Below, in pieces: positions 7,254 to 16,087 of a stretch of DNA of 64,000 nt (within the stretch, counting starts at the first letter, position 1; each line of letters opens with the position of its first letter). This DNA is from Actinomadura rubteroloni (GTDB lineage Bacteria; Actinomycetota; Actinomycetes; Streptosporangiales; Streptosporangiaceae): the NCBI RefSeq assembly GCF_002911665.1, contig NZ_MTBP01000001.1, forward strand, positions 2,294,001 to 2,358,000, given 5' to 3'. The notes beneath the pieces were generated by a model, which was not told the DNA's origin, ran no database searches, and was given only the letters and a program-made list of their open reading frames with translations. The position numbers were made by a program, and so were the translations under genes.

Positions 7254-7641
7254 GGTGCTGTTCGTCTGCGTCCACAACGCCGGACGGTCGCAGATGGCCG
7301 CCGCGCTGCTCGACCACCGCGCGGCGGGACGGGTGCGGGTGTGCTCGGCAGGTTCGGCGCCCGCCGCGTCCATCAATCCGGCCGTCCGCGAGGTCATGGC
7401 GGAGATCGGGCTGGACCTGTCCCGGGAGTTCCCGAAACCGCTGACCGGCGAGGCGGTGCGGGCGGCGGACGTCGTCATCACGATGGGCTGCGGCGACGTC
7501 TGCCCGGTGTTCCCGGGGAAGCGCTACGAGGACTGGGCGCTGCCCGACCCGGCCGGGCTCCCCGCCGCCGAGGTCAGGCCGATCCGGGACGCGATCGACG
7601 CCCGCGTCCGCGCCCTGCTCGCGGAGCTTCTCCCGGCCTGA
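7237..7641 (+). CDS. arsC: Arsenate reductase, low-molecular-weight protein tyrosine phosphatase fold
   Basis: The 134-residue protein begins EVLFVCVHNAGRSQMAAALL, giving the P-loop C11-x5-R17-S18 of LMW-PTP-type ArsC. ITMGCGDVCPVFPGKRYEDWALPDPAG supplies the further cysteines and the aspartate region seen in actinobacterial and Bacillus-type enzymes. It should reduce arsenate to arsenite with thioredoxin or mycothiol/mycoredoxin as electron donor; which one is not readable. GTG 7237 overlaps the aquaporin 3' end by 17 bases and has GGAG just upstream. It is the last gene of the ars operon. Confidence 0.9.
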   Translation: MPDVPEVLFVCVHNAGRSQMAAALLDHRAAGRVRVCSAGSAPAASINPAVREVMAEIGLDLSREFPKPLTGEAVRAADVVITMGCGDVCPVFPGKRYEDWALPDPAGLPAAEVRPIRDAIDARVRALLAELLPA

Positions 7642-7848
7642 CCTGCGCGGCGACCGCGAGGAGACGGCGGACTCGCGGGCGGGGTGACACTCACGTCGCA
7701 GACCTGGCACGGACGGTATTCACACGGCTACACTTAGTGATCTCTTCATGACTTCGCGTAGTTCGGGGTCGCGGTGTCGCCGGAAGGAAACCAGACCATG
7801 ACCAGGGCATTAGCGATCCCGCACCGATCCGGCTGAGCGCACGGGGCC

Positions 7849-9045
7849 GTGGTGGGGTACCTCGCACTGCTCCGGCGTCCACGGCCGTGCGCGCTGTGGA
7901 CGGCCCAGACGTTCTCGGTCATCGGCGACCGGCTCTACATGCTGGCCGTCGCGTGGCTGGTCTGGGACGCGTCGCGCTCGGCGGCGCTGCTCGGCCTCGC
8001 CGCCGTCGCGGGCGGGCTGCCGTACGTCCTGGTCGGGACGGCCGGGCGCCGCGTGCTCCCGCGCCTGGCCTCGCTCCGCGCGCTCGCCGCCGTGGACGCG
8101 GCCCGCGCGGTGGTCGCCGTGGCGCTGCCGGTGTGGTGGACGGTCCGGGAACCGAGCGTCGCCGTCCTGTTCGGCGTCGCGGTGCTGCTCGGGACGCTCG
8201 GCGCGGTGTTCGAGCCCAACCTGAAGGCGCTGCTGCCCGGCTTCGTCGCGCCCGGCGAGATCCGGCAGGTGGTGGCGCTGCTGGACGCGGGCGCGCGGGT
8301 CGCGCGGTTCGCGGCGCCGGGCGCGGCGGCCGTGCTGCTGGTGGCCGTCCCCGCCCAGACCCTCTACGCGATCGACGCCGCCACGTTCGTCGTGTCGGCG
8401 GCGGCGCTCGCGACGCTCGGCCGCGCCACGGCGCCCGCGCAGCCCGAGGCCCCGGCCGCGCGGACGCAGCTTCCGGTGCTGCGCGGGCGGCCCGAGCTGA
8501 CCTGCGCCATCGCCGTGCACGGCGTCGCGACGCTGCTGACGACCGTCACGATCGCGCTGCCGATCCTCGTCACCGCGCGCTTCCACGCGGGCGCCTCGGC
8601 GTACGCGACGGCGTCCGCGTGCATCGGCGCGGGCGCGCTGCTCGGCAACGCCCTGGCGGGCCATCTGCGCTCGCTCGGCCGGTTCCCCGCGTCGTACTGC
8701 GCCGCGTGGGTCGCGTGCGGGCTGATGCTCGGCTCGCTCGGCCTGGCCCCGACCCCGCTCGCCCTCGACGGGCTGTGCGTCCTGCTCGGGATCACCACCC
8801 CGTTCATGTCGGTGATCCTCCAGACCGCGCTGTCGGCGTTCCCGCACGCCGACCGGATCCGGCTGATGAGCCTGGACGTCACGGCGGTCCGCGCCGGGGA
8901 GACCGCCGGAATGCTCTTCCTGCCCCTGCTGGCCTCGGCCGACGTCGCGGCCGGGTTCGTGCTCAGCGGCGCCGCCACCGCCGCCGTCGCGCTCGCCGGA
9001 TGGGCCGTCGCGCCGTCCGCCCCGCGCCCGCTCACCGATCCGTGA
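7849..9045 (+). CDS. MFS transporter (DHA3-like)
   Basis: The 398-residue protein has 10-12 hydrophobic segments and opens with WTAQTFSVIGDRLYMLAVAWLVWDASRSAALLGL, the usual start of DHA3-type major facilitator exporters. EPNLKALLPGFV fits the inter-helix loop after helix 4. It ends 17 bases ahead of the DUF6875-like gene on the same strand and faces the ATP-grasp gene, which suggests export of a small product made by that pair. GTG 7849 is the start, preceded by a weak GGGG. Substrate unknown. Confidence 0.85.
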   Translation: MVGYLALLRRPRPCALWTAQTFSVIGDRLYMLAVAWLVWDASRSAALLGLAAVAGGLPYVLVGTAGRRVLPRLASLRALAAVDAARAVVAVALPVWWTVREPSVAVLFGVAVLLGTLGAVFEPNLKALLPGFVAPGEIRQVVALLDAGARVARFAAPGAAAVLLVAVPAQTLYAIDAATFVVSAAALATLGRATAPAQPEAPAARTQLPVLRGRPELTCAIAVHGVATLLTTVTIALPILVTARFHAGASAYATASACIGAGALLGNALAGHLRSLGRFPASYCAAWVACGLMLGSLGLAPTPLALDGLCVLLGITTPFMSVILQTALSAFPHADRIRLMSLDVTAVRAGETAGMLFLPLLASADVAAGFVLSGAATAAVALAGWAVAPSAPRPLTDP

Positions 9046-9062
9046 CCCGATGGAGGACCCCG

Positions 9063-9698
9063 ATGGAGAACACCCCTGACTGCACCGCCGCCGTCATGAC
9101 GTGGCTGCGCGACGAGATCGCCCGGCCGTCGCCCTTCCTCGGCCGGGACGGCGACGTGTGCCCGTTCATGCGCCCCGCCCTGGACGCCGACGCGATCGAC
9201 GTCCGCGTCGAGCCCGCCGAGGACTGCGCCGACCCGGCCCGCCTGCGCGCGCTGGTCTGCCGGGAGATGGACGACTTCCTGCGCGGCGCCGGGGCCGACA
9301 CCGCGCCGCGCCGCGCCCTGGCCGGGCTGGTGCTGGCGTTCCCGGCGGCGGCGCCTGGCGGCTGGACGGTCCTGGACGCCGCCTACCCCGAACTCAAGGA
9401 GCAGGCCGTCACGCGCGGCTTAATGATCGCCCAGTTCCATCCGGAGTGCGACGTCCGCGCCGTCCGCAACCCCGACCACCCGGTCGCGCGCGGCCCGGTC
9501 GCGGCGCTCGCGATGCGCCGGATGGCGCGGCACGACGTGCTGTTCCTGCACGAGCGGGCCGAGTGGTACCGCCGCTACGAGGCACGGTTCGGGGGCGGGC
9601 CGGTCGTGCGCGACGCCGCGTCCGACCCGCTCATGCACGAGCTGTGGGTGCAGGCGCGGCGCCGCGTCGAGACACCGGCGGACTCAGCGCAGGGGTGA
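9063..9698 (+). CDS. DUF6875-like protein
   Basis: The 211-residue soluble protein starts at ATG 9063 behind GGAGGA. It contains CPFMRPAL near the N-terminus, MIAQFHPECDVRAVRNPD in the middle and FLHERAEWYRRYEARFGG near the end. From memory this matches DUF6875, a family often found beside transporters and ATP-grasp enzymes in actinomycete metabolite loci. No catalytic residues are assigned; the conserved Cys and the HPE motif are candidates. It follows the MFS gene closely and its last 15 bases overlap the convergent ATP-grasp gene. Confidence 0.65.
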   Translation: MENTPDCTAAVMTWLRDEIARPSPFLGRDGDVCPFMRPALDADAIDVRVEPAEDCADPARLRALVCREMDDFLRGAGADTAPRRALAGLVLAFPAAAPGGWTVLDAAYPELKEQAVTRGLMIAQFHPECDVRAVRNPDHPVARGPVAALAMRRMARHDVLFLHERAEWYRRYEARFGGGPVVRDAASDPLMHELWVQARRRVETPADSAQG

Positions 9699-11066
9699 GG
9701 GCACCGCGTTCCCCAGCGGGTGCGGGCCGAAGATCGCGTAGGCGCCGCCGCCCCGCGCCCCGTTGAGCACGGGCCCGGCGCTCATCCGCGCCGAGTAGCC
9801 GATCACCCGGCCGTCCAGGACGGGCGCGACCAGGTCGTGCAGGTAGGTGCCGTTGTCGGCGTCGACCGCGCCGGCCTGGACGCGCTCCTGGACGAGCCAG
9901 CCCCGCCGCTCGGGCGCGGTGACGATCCGCTCCCAGGCGTCGGCGTCGCACTCGGAGCCGAGGTGGACGTCCCGGCCGTGGAAGCTGTAGGGCGCCTTGA
10001 GGACCAGCTCGTCGCGCCGCCGCAGCACCTCGGCCGCCTCGATGCCGTCGCCGAGCTTGCGGCCGTAGGGGACGAGCGCGTCCAGGTGCGCGGTCTCGGC
10101 CGGGTCGAACAGCCGCCGGAACCGGGGGTCCGACAGCGCGGCCAGGCACAGCTTGTTCTCCGCCACCCAGCGTGCGCCGAGCGGGTTGGGCGCGGCGATC
10201 GTCCCGTCCAGGAGACGTTCGCAGAACCGGTCCCAGCCGGGGACCTCGTCCAGTTCCATCGGGATGAACTTGAAGTAGCCGAGCCGGACGTCGCGGGCCG
10301 CGTCCGCGTCGTCGGCGCGGATGAAGACCGTCTCGCGCCCGCGCGCCGCGAGCTGCCGCGCGACGAGGTCCAGCTCGAACTTCGTGCTCTTGCTCGCGTG
10401 GAACAGCCCGATGGGACGCCCGTCGTCGGGCACGCCGCGCGACCGGCCGAAGCCGAGCAGCCAGTCGGCGAACCAGTGCTCGCCCTCGAACGGGGCGGGC
10501 GCGGGCGCCCACGCGGCGAGGACGGGCGCCAGCGACGACTCGCGCCAGAACCGGTTGAGCATGCCCGTGGAGATCACGCCGCCGGGGCTGCTCGGGTTGA
10601 ACTCCAGCACGCGGACGGTGCCGAGCGTGGCGCCGAGCAGGTCGAGCCGGCAGTAGTCGACGCCGAGCCGTCCGGCCGCCTGGCCGCGCATGATCCAGCG
10701 GTGCAGCGGCGCGGGGACGGCGAGGAAGTCCTGAAGTTCCGGATCGCCGGGATACGCCCGGACGACCTTCTCCAGCGACCCGACCACGCTCTGCACGCGG
10801 CGCCGCAGCTCCGGCTCGGCGCGCGGGTGCAGCACCGACACCACGGGCCGGACGGGGAACGGCACGCGCGGCGCGCCCGGCGCGGAGATCTGCATCAGCG
10901 CCTCGTCGGCGACGCGCTCGCACACCTCGTCGTAGGCGGTCGCGAGGACCGGCGACGCGTCCGGCCGGCCGCTCATGCGCCGCCGGGGGTCCACCAGGGG
11001 CAGGTCCTGCGGCGCGGACGGCGCCGGTTCGCCCAGGTCGAGCCCTTGTACGCCGTGCTCCGTCAT
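9684..11066 (-). CDS. ATP-grasp-like protein, possibly circularly permuted (ligase candidate)
   Basis: The 460-residue protein has YCRLDLLG plus VLEFNPSSPGGV in the first half. The second half holds DELVLKAPYSFHGRDVHLG, a possible phosphate/ATP-binding lysine region, and WLVQERVQAG. This order resembles circularly permuted ATP-grasp or glutathionylspermidine-synthase-like enzymes that join a carboxylate to an amine. Substrates are unknown. It faces the MFS/DUF6875 pair and overlaps it by 15 bases. ATG 11066 is supported by GGGAG upstream. The assignment rests on motif resemblance and is moderately certain. Confidence 0.6.
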   Translation of the reverse strand: MTEHGVQGLDLGEPAPSAPQDLPLVDPRRRMSGRPDASPVLATAYDEVCERVADEALMQISAPGAPRVPFPVRPVVSVLHPRAEPELRRRVQSVVGSLEKVVRAYPGDPELQDFLAVPAPLHRWIMRGQAAGRLGVDYCRLDLLGATLGTVRVLEFNPSSPGGVISTGMLNRFWRESSLAPVLAAWAPAPAPFEGEHWFADWLLGFGRSRGVPDDGRPIGLFHASKSTKFELDLVARQLAARGRETVFIRADDADAARDVRLGYFKFIPMELDEVPGWDRFCERLLDGTIAAPNPLGARWVAENKLCLAALSDPRFRRLFDPAETAHLDALVPYGRKLGDGIEAAEVLRRRDELVLKAPYSFHGRDVHLGSECDADAWERIVTAPERRGWLVQERVQAGAVDADNGTYLHDLVAPVLDGRVIGYSARMSAGPVLNGARGGGAYAIFGPHPLGNAVPSPLR

Positions 11067-11146
11067 CTGCGCTCCCGTCCGTCCGGTGACCGTGTCGTCA
11101 CGCAGAGTTTAGGAGTGGTCACGGAGCGTCCGGAGGGGTTTCGGGG

Positions 11147-12085
11147 TCAGATGCGGATGACGGTCTTGCCGTCGGCGTGCCCCTTGCGGCTCTCGGCGAG
11201 CGCGGCCGGGGCCTCCTCCAGCGGCGGGTCCGCGTGGATCGCCACCCGCAGGTCGCCCGCCTGGACCAGCGCCGCGACGTGCTCCACCGCCGCCGCGCCG
11301 CCGCGCGTCTCGAAGTTGACGCCGCGCAGGCCCCGCGCGTCCATCGCGTCGGGGTTCACGGCGTCGACCGTCGACAGGTAGGTCCCGCCGGGCCGCAGCA
11401 GGCCCGCGACGTGCTCGGTCACGGGCGGCCCGCTGACCAGGTCGATGATCGCGTCGACCTCGCCGTGCGCCGCCAGGACCTGGGCGTTCAGGTCGTCCTG
11501 GTAGTCCACGACGGTCGCGGCGCCGAGGTCGCGCATCCGGTCGGCGGCCTCCGGACGGGCCGTCGCGACGACGTCCGCGCCGCGCGCGGCGGCGAGCTGC
11601 ACCGCGTTCTGCCCGACGCCGCCGGACGCGCCGATGATCAGGACGGTCTGCCCCTCGGCGATCCCGGCGTCGTCCATCAGCTCGACGGCCGCGACGCCCG
11701 CCGTCGGGAGCGCGGCGGCCAGCACGTAGGGCATGTCCTCGGGCATCACGACGACCGCGTCGTCCGGGCCCGCCACGGTGAACTCGGCGTAGGTGCCCTG
11801 GCCCCGGACGGCGCCGTGGAACGCTCCGAACACGCGGTCGCCCACCTTGAGCCGTGTGTCGTCGGACCCGGCGGCCGTCACGACGCCCGCGCCGTCCGTG
11901 CCGAGGACCAGCGGGAACCGCGCGTCCGGGACGTCCTTGCGCAGCCCGTCGGCGATCTTCCAGTCCAGCGGGTTCAGGCCCGCCGCCACCAGCTCGACCT
12001 GGACCTCGCCCGGTCCGGGCTCGGGCTCGGGCAGGTTCATGAGCGACGGAGTCGCCCCGTACTCGGCCACGGTGATGGCTCGCAT
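11147..12085 (-). CDS. NADP-dependent alcohol/quinone oxidoreductase (zinc-less MDR family)
   Basis: The 312-residue protein is a medium-chain reductase. Its N-terminal GroES-like domain has GLNPLDWKIADG and GTDGAGVV, followed by a Rossmann fold with VLIIGASGGVGQNAVQLAAARGADVVATAR. The cysteines and histidines that bind zinc in alcohol dehydrogenases are absent, which points to the quinone oxidoreductase branch. ATG 12085 is chosen over the in-frame ATG 12103 because GGGGGAT precedes it. It reads in the same direction as the methyltransferase upstream but has its own spacing. Confidence 0.9.
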   Translation of the reverse strand: MRAITVAEYGATPSLMNLPEPEPGPGEVQVELVAAGLNPLDWKIADGLRKDVPDARFPLVLGTDGAGVVTAAGSDDTRLKVGDRVFGAFHGAVRGQGTYAEFTVAGPDDAVVVMPEDMPYVLAAALPTAGVAAVELMDDAGIAEGQTVLIIGASGGVGQNAVQLAAARGADVVATARPEAADRMRDLGAATVVDYQDDLNAQVLAAHGEVDAIIDLVSGPPVTEHVAGLLRPGGTYLSTVDAVNPDAMDARGLRGVNFETRGGAAAVEHVAALVQAGDLRVAIHADPPLEEAPAALAESRKGHADGKTVIRI

Positions 12086-12122
12086 GGTGATCCCCCGATT
12101 CACGTGCGACGTGGCGCCGCGC

Positions 12123-12764
12123 CTACCCGTCCGCCGGCCGGTTCATGCGCCGCGCCAGCAGGTGCGCCTGCGGGACGTTCTCGCGGCCCTCGGGCGCCCG
12201 GATCGTCCGGACGCGGACCGCGAAACCCGCCGCCTCCAACTGCGCGGCGACGCGGTCGGGGTCGAGGCGGTGGAAGTCGAGCGAGACGGGCCGTCCGAAC
12301 GGCTCGACCAGGCGCAACGGCTCGTCGCCGACCTGGAAGCCCAGCATCAGGTGCCCGCCCGGAGCCATGACGCGGTGGAACTCGGCGAACACCGACGGCA
12401 CCGCGTCCGGCTCGATGTGGATCACCGAGTACCAGGCGAGCAGGCCGCCGAGCGCGCCGTCGGGGAGGTCCAGCCCGGCCATGGCGCCCTGCCGGAAGGG
12501 GACGTCCGGGAACGTCCGGCGCGCGAGCGCGACCATCTCGGGCGACAGGTCGATGCCGGTCACGTCGCAGCCGAGCCCGCGCAGGTACGCGGTCACGCGG
12601 CCGGGACCGCTGCCGACGTCGGCGACCGGGCCGCCGCCTGCCAGCTCGGCGAACAGGGCGAGCGAGGCCCGGTCGGCGGGACGGTCCTCAAGGACGGTCC
12701 GGAACATCTCGGCGTACGGGACGGCGATGGCGTCGTAGGCGGCGCGAACGGAGTCGGGGGACAT
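12123..12764 (-). CDS. Class I SAM-dependent methyltransferase
   Basis: The 213-residue protein contains the SAM-binding motif I VADVGSGPGRVTAYL, motif II GIDLSPEMVALARRTFP and the post-motif segment LAWYSVIHIEP. The start of the protein (SVRAAYDAIAVPYAEMF) is typical of Streptomyces-type small-molecule methyltransferases. Substrate unknown. ATG 12764 is preferred by family length; the long open frame further upstream crosses the VOC gene on the other strand. It is divergent from the VOC-family gene. Confidence 0.88.
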   Translation of the reverse strand: MSPDSVRAAYDAIAVPYAEMFRTVLEDRPADRASLALFAELAGGGPVADVGSGPGRVTAYLRGLGCDVTGIDLSPEMVALARRTFPDVPFRQGAMAGLDLPDGALGGLLAWYSVIHIEPDAVPSVFAEFHRVMAPGGHLMLGFQVGDEPLRLVEPFGRPVSLDFHRLDPDRVAAQLEAAGFAVRVRTIRAPEGRENVPQAHLLARRMNRPADG

Positions 12765-12884
12765 GGACGACGACCGTACCGCCCCGCGCGACGAAGATCG
12801 GGAATCTCGCCAAACGCCGGTCATGGTAGGGCGTGACCTGGGACGATGACGGTTCGGCGGGTGGTGAGTGGGGAGCATGCGAGC

Positions 12885-13334
12885 GTGTCCCGAGGCATCG
12901 ACCACATCGGGGTGACCGTCCCGGACCTCGACGCGGCGACCCGGTTCTTCGTCGAGGCCTTCGATGCGGCCGTCCTGTACGACACGCTGCGCCGCGACGA
13001 CGGCCCGGACACCGGGCGGGGGCTCGGCGCGCCCGCCGAGGTCGCCGTCCGGATGCTCGCCCTTCCCGGCGGGCCCGGCATCGAGCTGTTCGCGTTCCGG
13101 ACGCCCCGGCGCGACCCGGGCGACCTCGGCCGCCAGCACATCGCGTTCTACGTGGACGACATCGAGGCCGCGGCGGCGCGCGTCAGCCGCGCGGGCGGGA
13201 TTCCGCTCGGCGACCCGCGTCCGGGGGGCAACCGCTTCTGGTACGCGCGGACGCCGTGGGGCGGGACCCTCGAACTGCTCACCCACGCCGACCCGCGGCC
13301 CCGCGAGCAGGCGACGGACCGGCGCCGCCCGTGA
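12885..13334 (+). CDS. VOC-family protein (glyoxalase/dioxygenase-like)
   Basis: The protein of about 149 residues has two beta-alpha-beta-beta-beta modules, beginning SRGIDHIGVTVPDLDAATRFF and continuing with QHIAFYVDDIEAAAARV and WGGTLELLTH. Candidate metal ligands are the His of DHIG, the His of QHIAF and the Glu of GTLELL, as in other VOC metalloenzymes. GTG 12885 with GGGGAG about ten bases upstream is preferred; ATG 12846 would add 13 residues. The reaction cannot be stated. It is convergent and nearly adjacent to the lipase gene. Confidence 0.85.
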   Translation: MSRGIDHIGVTVPDLDAATRFFVEAFDAAVLYDTLRRDDGPDTGRGLGAPAEVAVRMLALPGGPGIELFAFRTPRRDPGDLGRQHIAFYVDDIEAAAARVSRAGGIPLGDPRPGGNRFWYARTPWGGTLELLTHADPRPREQATDRRRP

Positions 13335-13335
13335 C

Positions 13336-14568
13336 TCAGCACGTCCCGGCGGCGGGCAGCCCGGTGAAGCGGGCGCCGAGCCACGCCGCGACGTCCTGCG
13401 CGGCAAGGCCGGCCGTGTCGAAGTGGCCGCCGTCGTAGTCCCTCCGGTACCGCGTCGTGATGCCCGCGCGGCAGTACGCGGCGGCGGTGGCGTCCTCGAC
13501 GGACGTCGGGACGACCTCGTCCGCCGTCCCCCGGTACTGCAGGACGGGGAACGGCACGGTGTACTTCGCGCCCGACCCCGGGCGGCCGACGTTCACACCG
13601 AGCCGCTGGTCGTCGATGATCTGGCCCCACGTCCGCCCGTCGGGGCCGTCCAGGTCGTAGAGGCGGTCCAGCGTCAGGCGGCCCGCCGTCAGGTCCTCGA
13701 TCCGGGCGAAGTAGAAGCCGGAGAGCGCGGCGGGCAGGCAGGTCGTCCGGACGTCCGCCATCGCCGCGCGCCCCCGGTCGTCGAGCAGTTCGGTGAACGG
13801 CATCGACGGGTAGGCCGCGCTCAGGCCCGCGACGGCCTCGGCGAGCAGGCCCGCGAACAGGCCGCCGTCCAGCGCGGCGGCGGTCGCGCGCAGGTCGCCG
13901 GGGACGCCGCCCGCCGCCGCGCCGACGACGTGGACGTCCGGCGCGTACGACGCCGCGAGCTGCGCCGCCCACAGCGCCGCCGCCCCGCCCTCGGAGTACC
14001 CGGCGAGGCCGACGGCCGTGAACGGGAGCAGGGCCGTGCCGGGAAGCCGGAACGCCGTCCGGGCCGCGTCCAGCAGCGCGTGGCCCGCGTTGACGCCCGC
14101 CAGGGTCGTGTGCGTCTGGCCCTTCAGGAAGCCGACGCCGTCCGCGGCGGCGACGGCGTAGCCCGCCCGCAGGTACGGCGCCAGGTCCGTCCCCGCGCCT
14201 CGCGACGGAGCGCAGGCGGTGGCGAGACCCGTCGCGGCGGACGCGTGCGCGACGACCGGGCGCACGCCGGGGCCCGTCCACGGGGCGTCCGGGACGGCGA
14301 TCGTCCCCGACACCGCGATCTTCTGCCCGCGCAGGTCCGTCGACACGTACTGCACCTGCCAGGCGTGGAGCTTCACACCCGCCCGCAGCGTCACCGGACG
14401 GCACGCGAGGACGTCGCCCGGATCGCCGGTGATCGCCTCCGGCGGCGTCATGACCGCATCGGCGGTCGCGCGGCAGTCGGGCGCCGCGGCGGCCGGCGCG
14501 GCCACCGCGAGCGACGACCCGGCGGCCAGCGCGAACGCGAGGACCGCCCGGCCGAGTCTGCGTCTCAT
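13336..14568 (-). CDS. Secreted lipase/esterase (LIP family, alpha/beta hydrolase)
   Basis: The 410-residue protein starts MRRRLGRAVLAFALAAG and ends its Sec signal peptide near AVAAPAAAAP, so it is exported. VGLAGYSEGGAAALWAAQL holds the nucleophile elbow G-x-S-x-G, and EVVPTSVEDA plus DYDGGHFDTAG supply the likely acid and histidine. This is the pattern of the secretory lipase (PF03583-like) family of actinomycetes and fungi. ATG 14568 has GGAGAG upstream; an in-frame extension to 14718 would place sequence before the signal peptide and is rejected. Confidence 0.88.
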   Translation of the reverse strand: MRRRLGRAVLAFALAAGSSLAVAAPAAAAPDCRATADAVMTPPEAITGDPGDVLACRPVTLRAGVKLHAWQVQYVSTDLRGQKIAVSGTIAVPDAPWTGPGVRPVVAHASAATGLATACAPSRGAGTDLAPYLRAGYAVAAADGVGFLKGQTHTTLAGVNAGHALLDAARTAFRLPGTALLPFTAVGLAGYSEGGAAALWAAQLAASYAPDVHVVGAAAGGVPGDLRATAAALDGGLFAGLLAEAVAGLSAAYPSMPFTELLDDRGRAAMADVRTTCLPAALSGFYFARIEDLTAGRLTLDRLYDLDGPDGRTWGQIIDDQRLGVNVGRPGSGAKYTVPFPVLQYRGTADEVVPTSVEDATAAAYCRAGITTRYRRDYDGGHFDTAGLAAQDVAAWLGARFTGLPAAGTC

Positions 14569-14776
14569 CGTCTCTCCACGGGAGCGGGACCGGAGGGGGT
14601 GGATCCGGTCAGAGGAAAACGGTCGCCCGTAAGCCGGGCGCACGGCTAGTGACGTCCGCGCACGAGTGGATCCCGCAAATGTGCGGACGAGTGAGGAAAA
14701 CGTGGCGTTCCACGGCACCCGCAGCCGTCGTTTGAGGCGGCGGCCGAGCAGGAAGGACAGGGAAGGGGGATACCAG

Positions 14777-16027
14777 ATGGCATCGGAGCTCGATTACGCG
14801 GACATCTTCCTCGCGACGCCCAACCCGTACATGGTCCTCGACACCGATCTCGTGATCAGGTGCGTCAACCGGGCGTACACGCAGCTCACCGGGCTGCCGC
14901 GCGAGGAACTGGTGGGCAGGCCCATCTTCGAGGCCTTCCCCGCCAACCCGGCCGACCCCGGCGCCGTCGGGGCGCGCAACCTCGACACGTCGCTGCACCG
15001 GGTGCTCGCCACCGGACGTCCCGACACGATGGGGCTCCAGCGCTACGACGTGCCGATGCGGGACGCGTCGGGGAAGGCGATGGAACGCTGGTGGTCCGGC
15101 TACAACACCCCGGTCTTCGGGCCGGACGGGACGGTCACCGCCATCATCCACCGCGTCGAGGACATGACCGAGTTCGCCCGGTACGGCGCCGAATCCCCGA
15201 TCCTCGCCGGGGAACCGGGCGAACCGGGCTCCGAGCCCGCGCTGGCCGAGGGCGAGCGGTTCGAGCGGGCGCGGGAGCTGCTGCGGCTGAACGAGGAGCT
15301 TCAGGAGGCGCACGCGCGGGAACGGGAGGTCGCCGTCACGCTCCAGGAGGCGATGCTCCAGGCGCCCGACCTGGCCCGGCACCGCGACATCGCCGTCCGG
15401 TACCGTCCGGCCGCCGGAGCGCTCAACGTGTGCGGCGACTGGTACGACGTCGTGGACCTCTCCCCGGACCGCTTCTCCGTCGGGATCGGCGACGTCGTCG
15501 GCCACGGCCTGGAGGCCGCGTCCGTCATGGGGATGCTCCGCAGCGCCCTCAGCGCCGCCGTCCGCGCCCTCCAGAGCCCAGCCCAGGCACTCGACGTCCT
15601 AGGCCTCTACGCCCGATCCCTGGAAGGCGCGATGGCAACGACGGCCGCGAAGGTCCTCATCGACACCAGCAGCGAGGTGATCACCTACAGCAGCGCGGGC
15701 CACCCGCCGCCGGTGCTCGTCCACGCCGACGGCACCCACGAACTACTGGACCAGGCCACCGACCCGGCCCTCGGCGTCCGCATCAAGGACGTCCCGCAAC
15801 CTCAGGCCAGCCTCTCCTACGGCGCCGACGACACGCTCGTCCTCTACACCGACGGCCTCATCGAACGCCGCGACGAGGACATCGACGTCGGCCTGAACCG
15901 CCTCACCGAAGCCGTCACCGCCGGCCGCACCCTCCCCGCCGAAGACCTGGCCGACACCCTCCTGGACCGCCTCGTCCCCACCTCCGGCGCCGCCGACGAC
16001 ATAGCCCTCGTCATCGTCCGCCTCTGA
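14777..16027 (+). CDS. PAS-PP2C (SpoIIE-type) serine phosphatase
   Basis: The 416-residue protein has an N-terminal PAS domain (about 8-130; NPYMVLDTDLVIRCVNRAYTQLTG and YNTPVFGPDG). A short coiled linker (ARELLRLNEELQEAHARER) follows, then a SpoIIE-like PP2C domain (about 190-416) with CGDWYDVV, GDVVGHGLEAASVM, SAGHPPP and LYTDGLIERR, which hold the metal-binding aspartates. Such proteins dephosphorylate anti-anti-sigma factors in actinomycetes in response to a PAS signal. No partner switch genes are nearby. ATG 14777 follows AAGGGGG. Confidence 0.92.
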   Translation: MASELDYADIFLATPNPYMVLDTDLVIRCVNRAYTQLTGLPREELVGRPIFEAFPANPADPGAVGARNLDTSLHRVLATGRPDTMGLQRYDVPMRDASGKAMERWWSGYNTPVFGPDGTVTAIIHRVEDMTEFARYGAESPILAGEPGEPGSEPALAEGERFERARELLRLNEELQEAHAREREVAVTLQEAMLQAPDLARHRDIAVRYRPAAGALNVCGDWYDVVDLSPDRFSVGIGDVVGHGLEAASVMGMLRSALSAAVRALQSPAQALDVLGLYARSLEGAMATTAAKVLIDTSSEVITYSSAGHPPPVLVHADGTHELLDQATDPALGVRIKDVPQPQASLSYGADDTLVLYTDGLIERRDEDIDVGLNRLTEAVTAGRTLPAEDLADTLLDRLVPTSGAADDIALVIVRL

Positions 16028-16087
16028 CCCCGGCGCGTATGCGACGCTGATCGCGGACAGTGCGGTGGCGGGCGAACCGGGCAGGGA

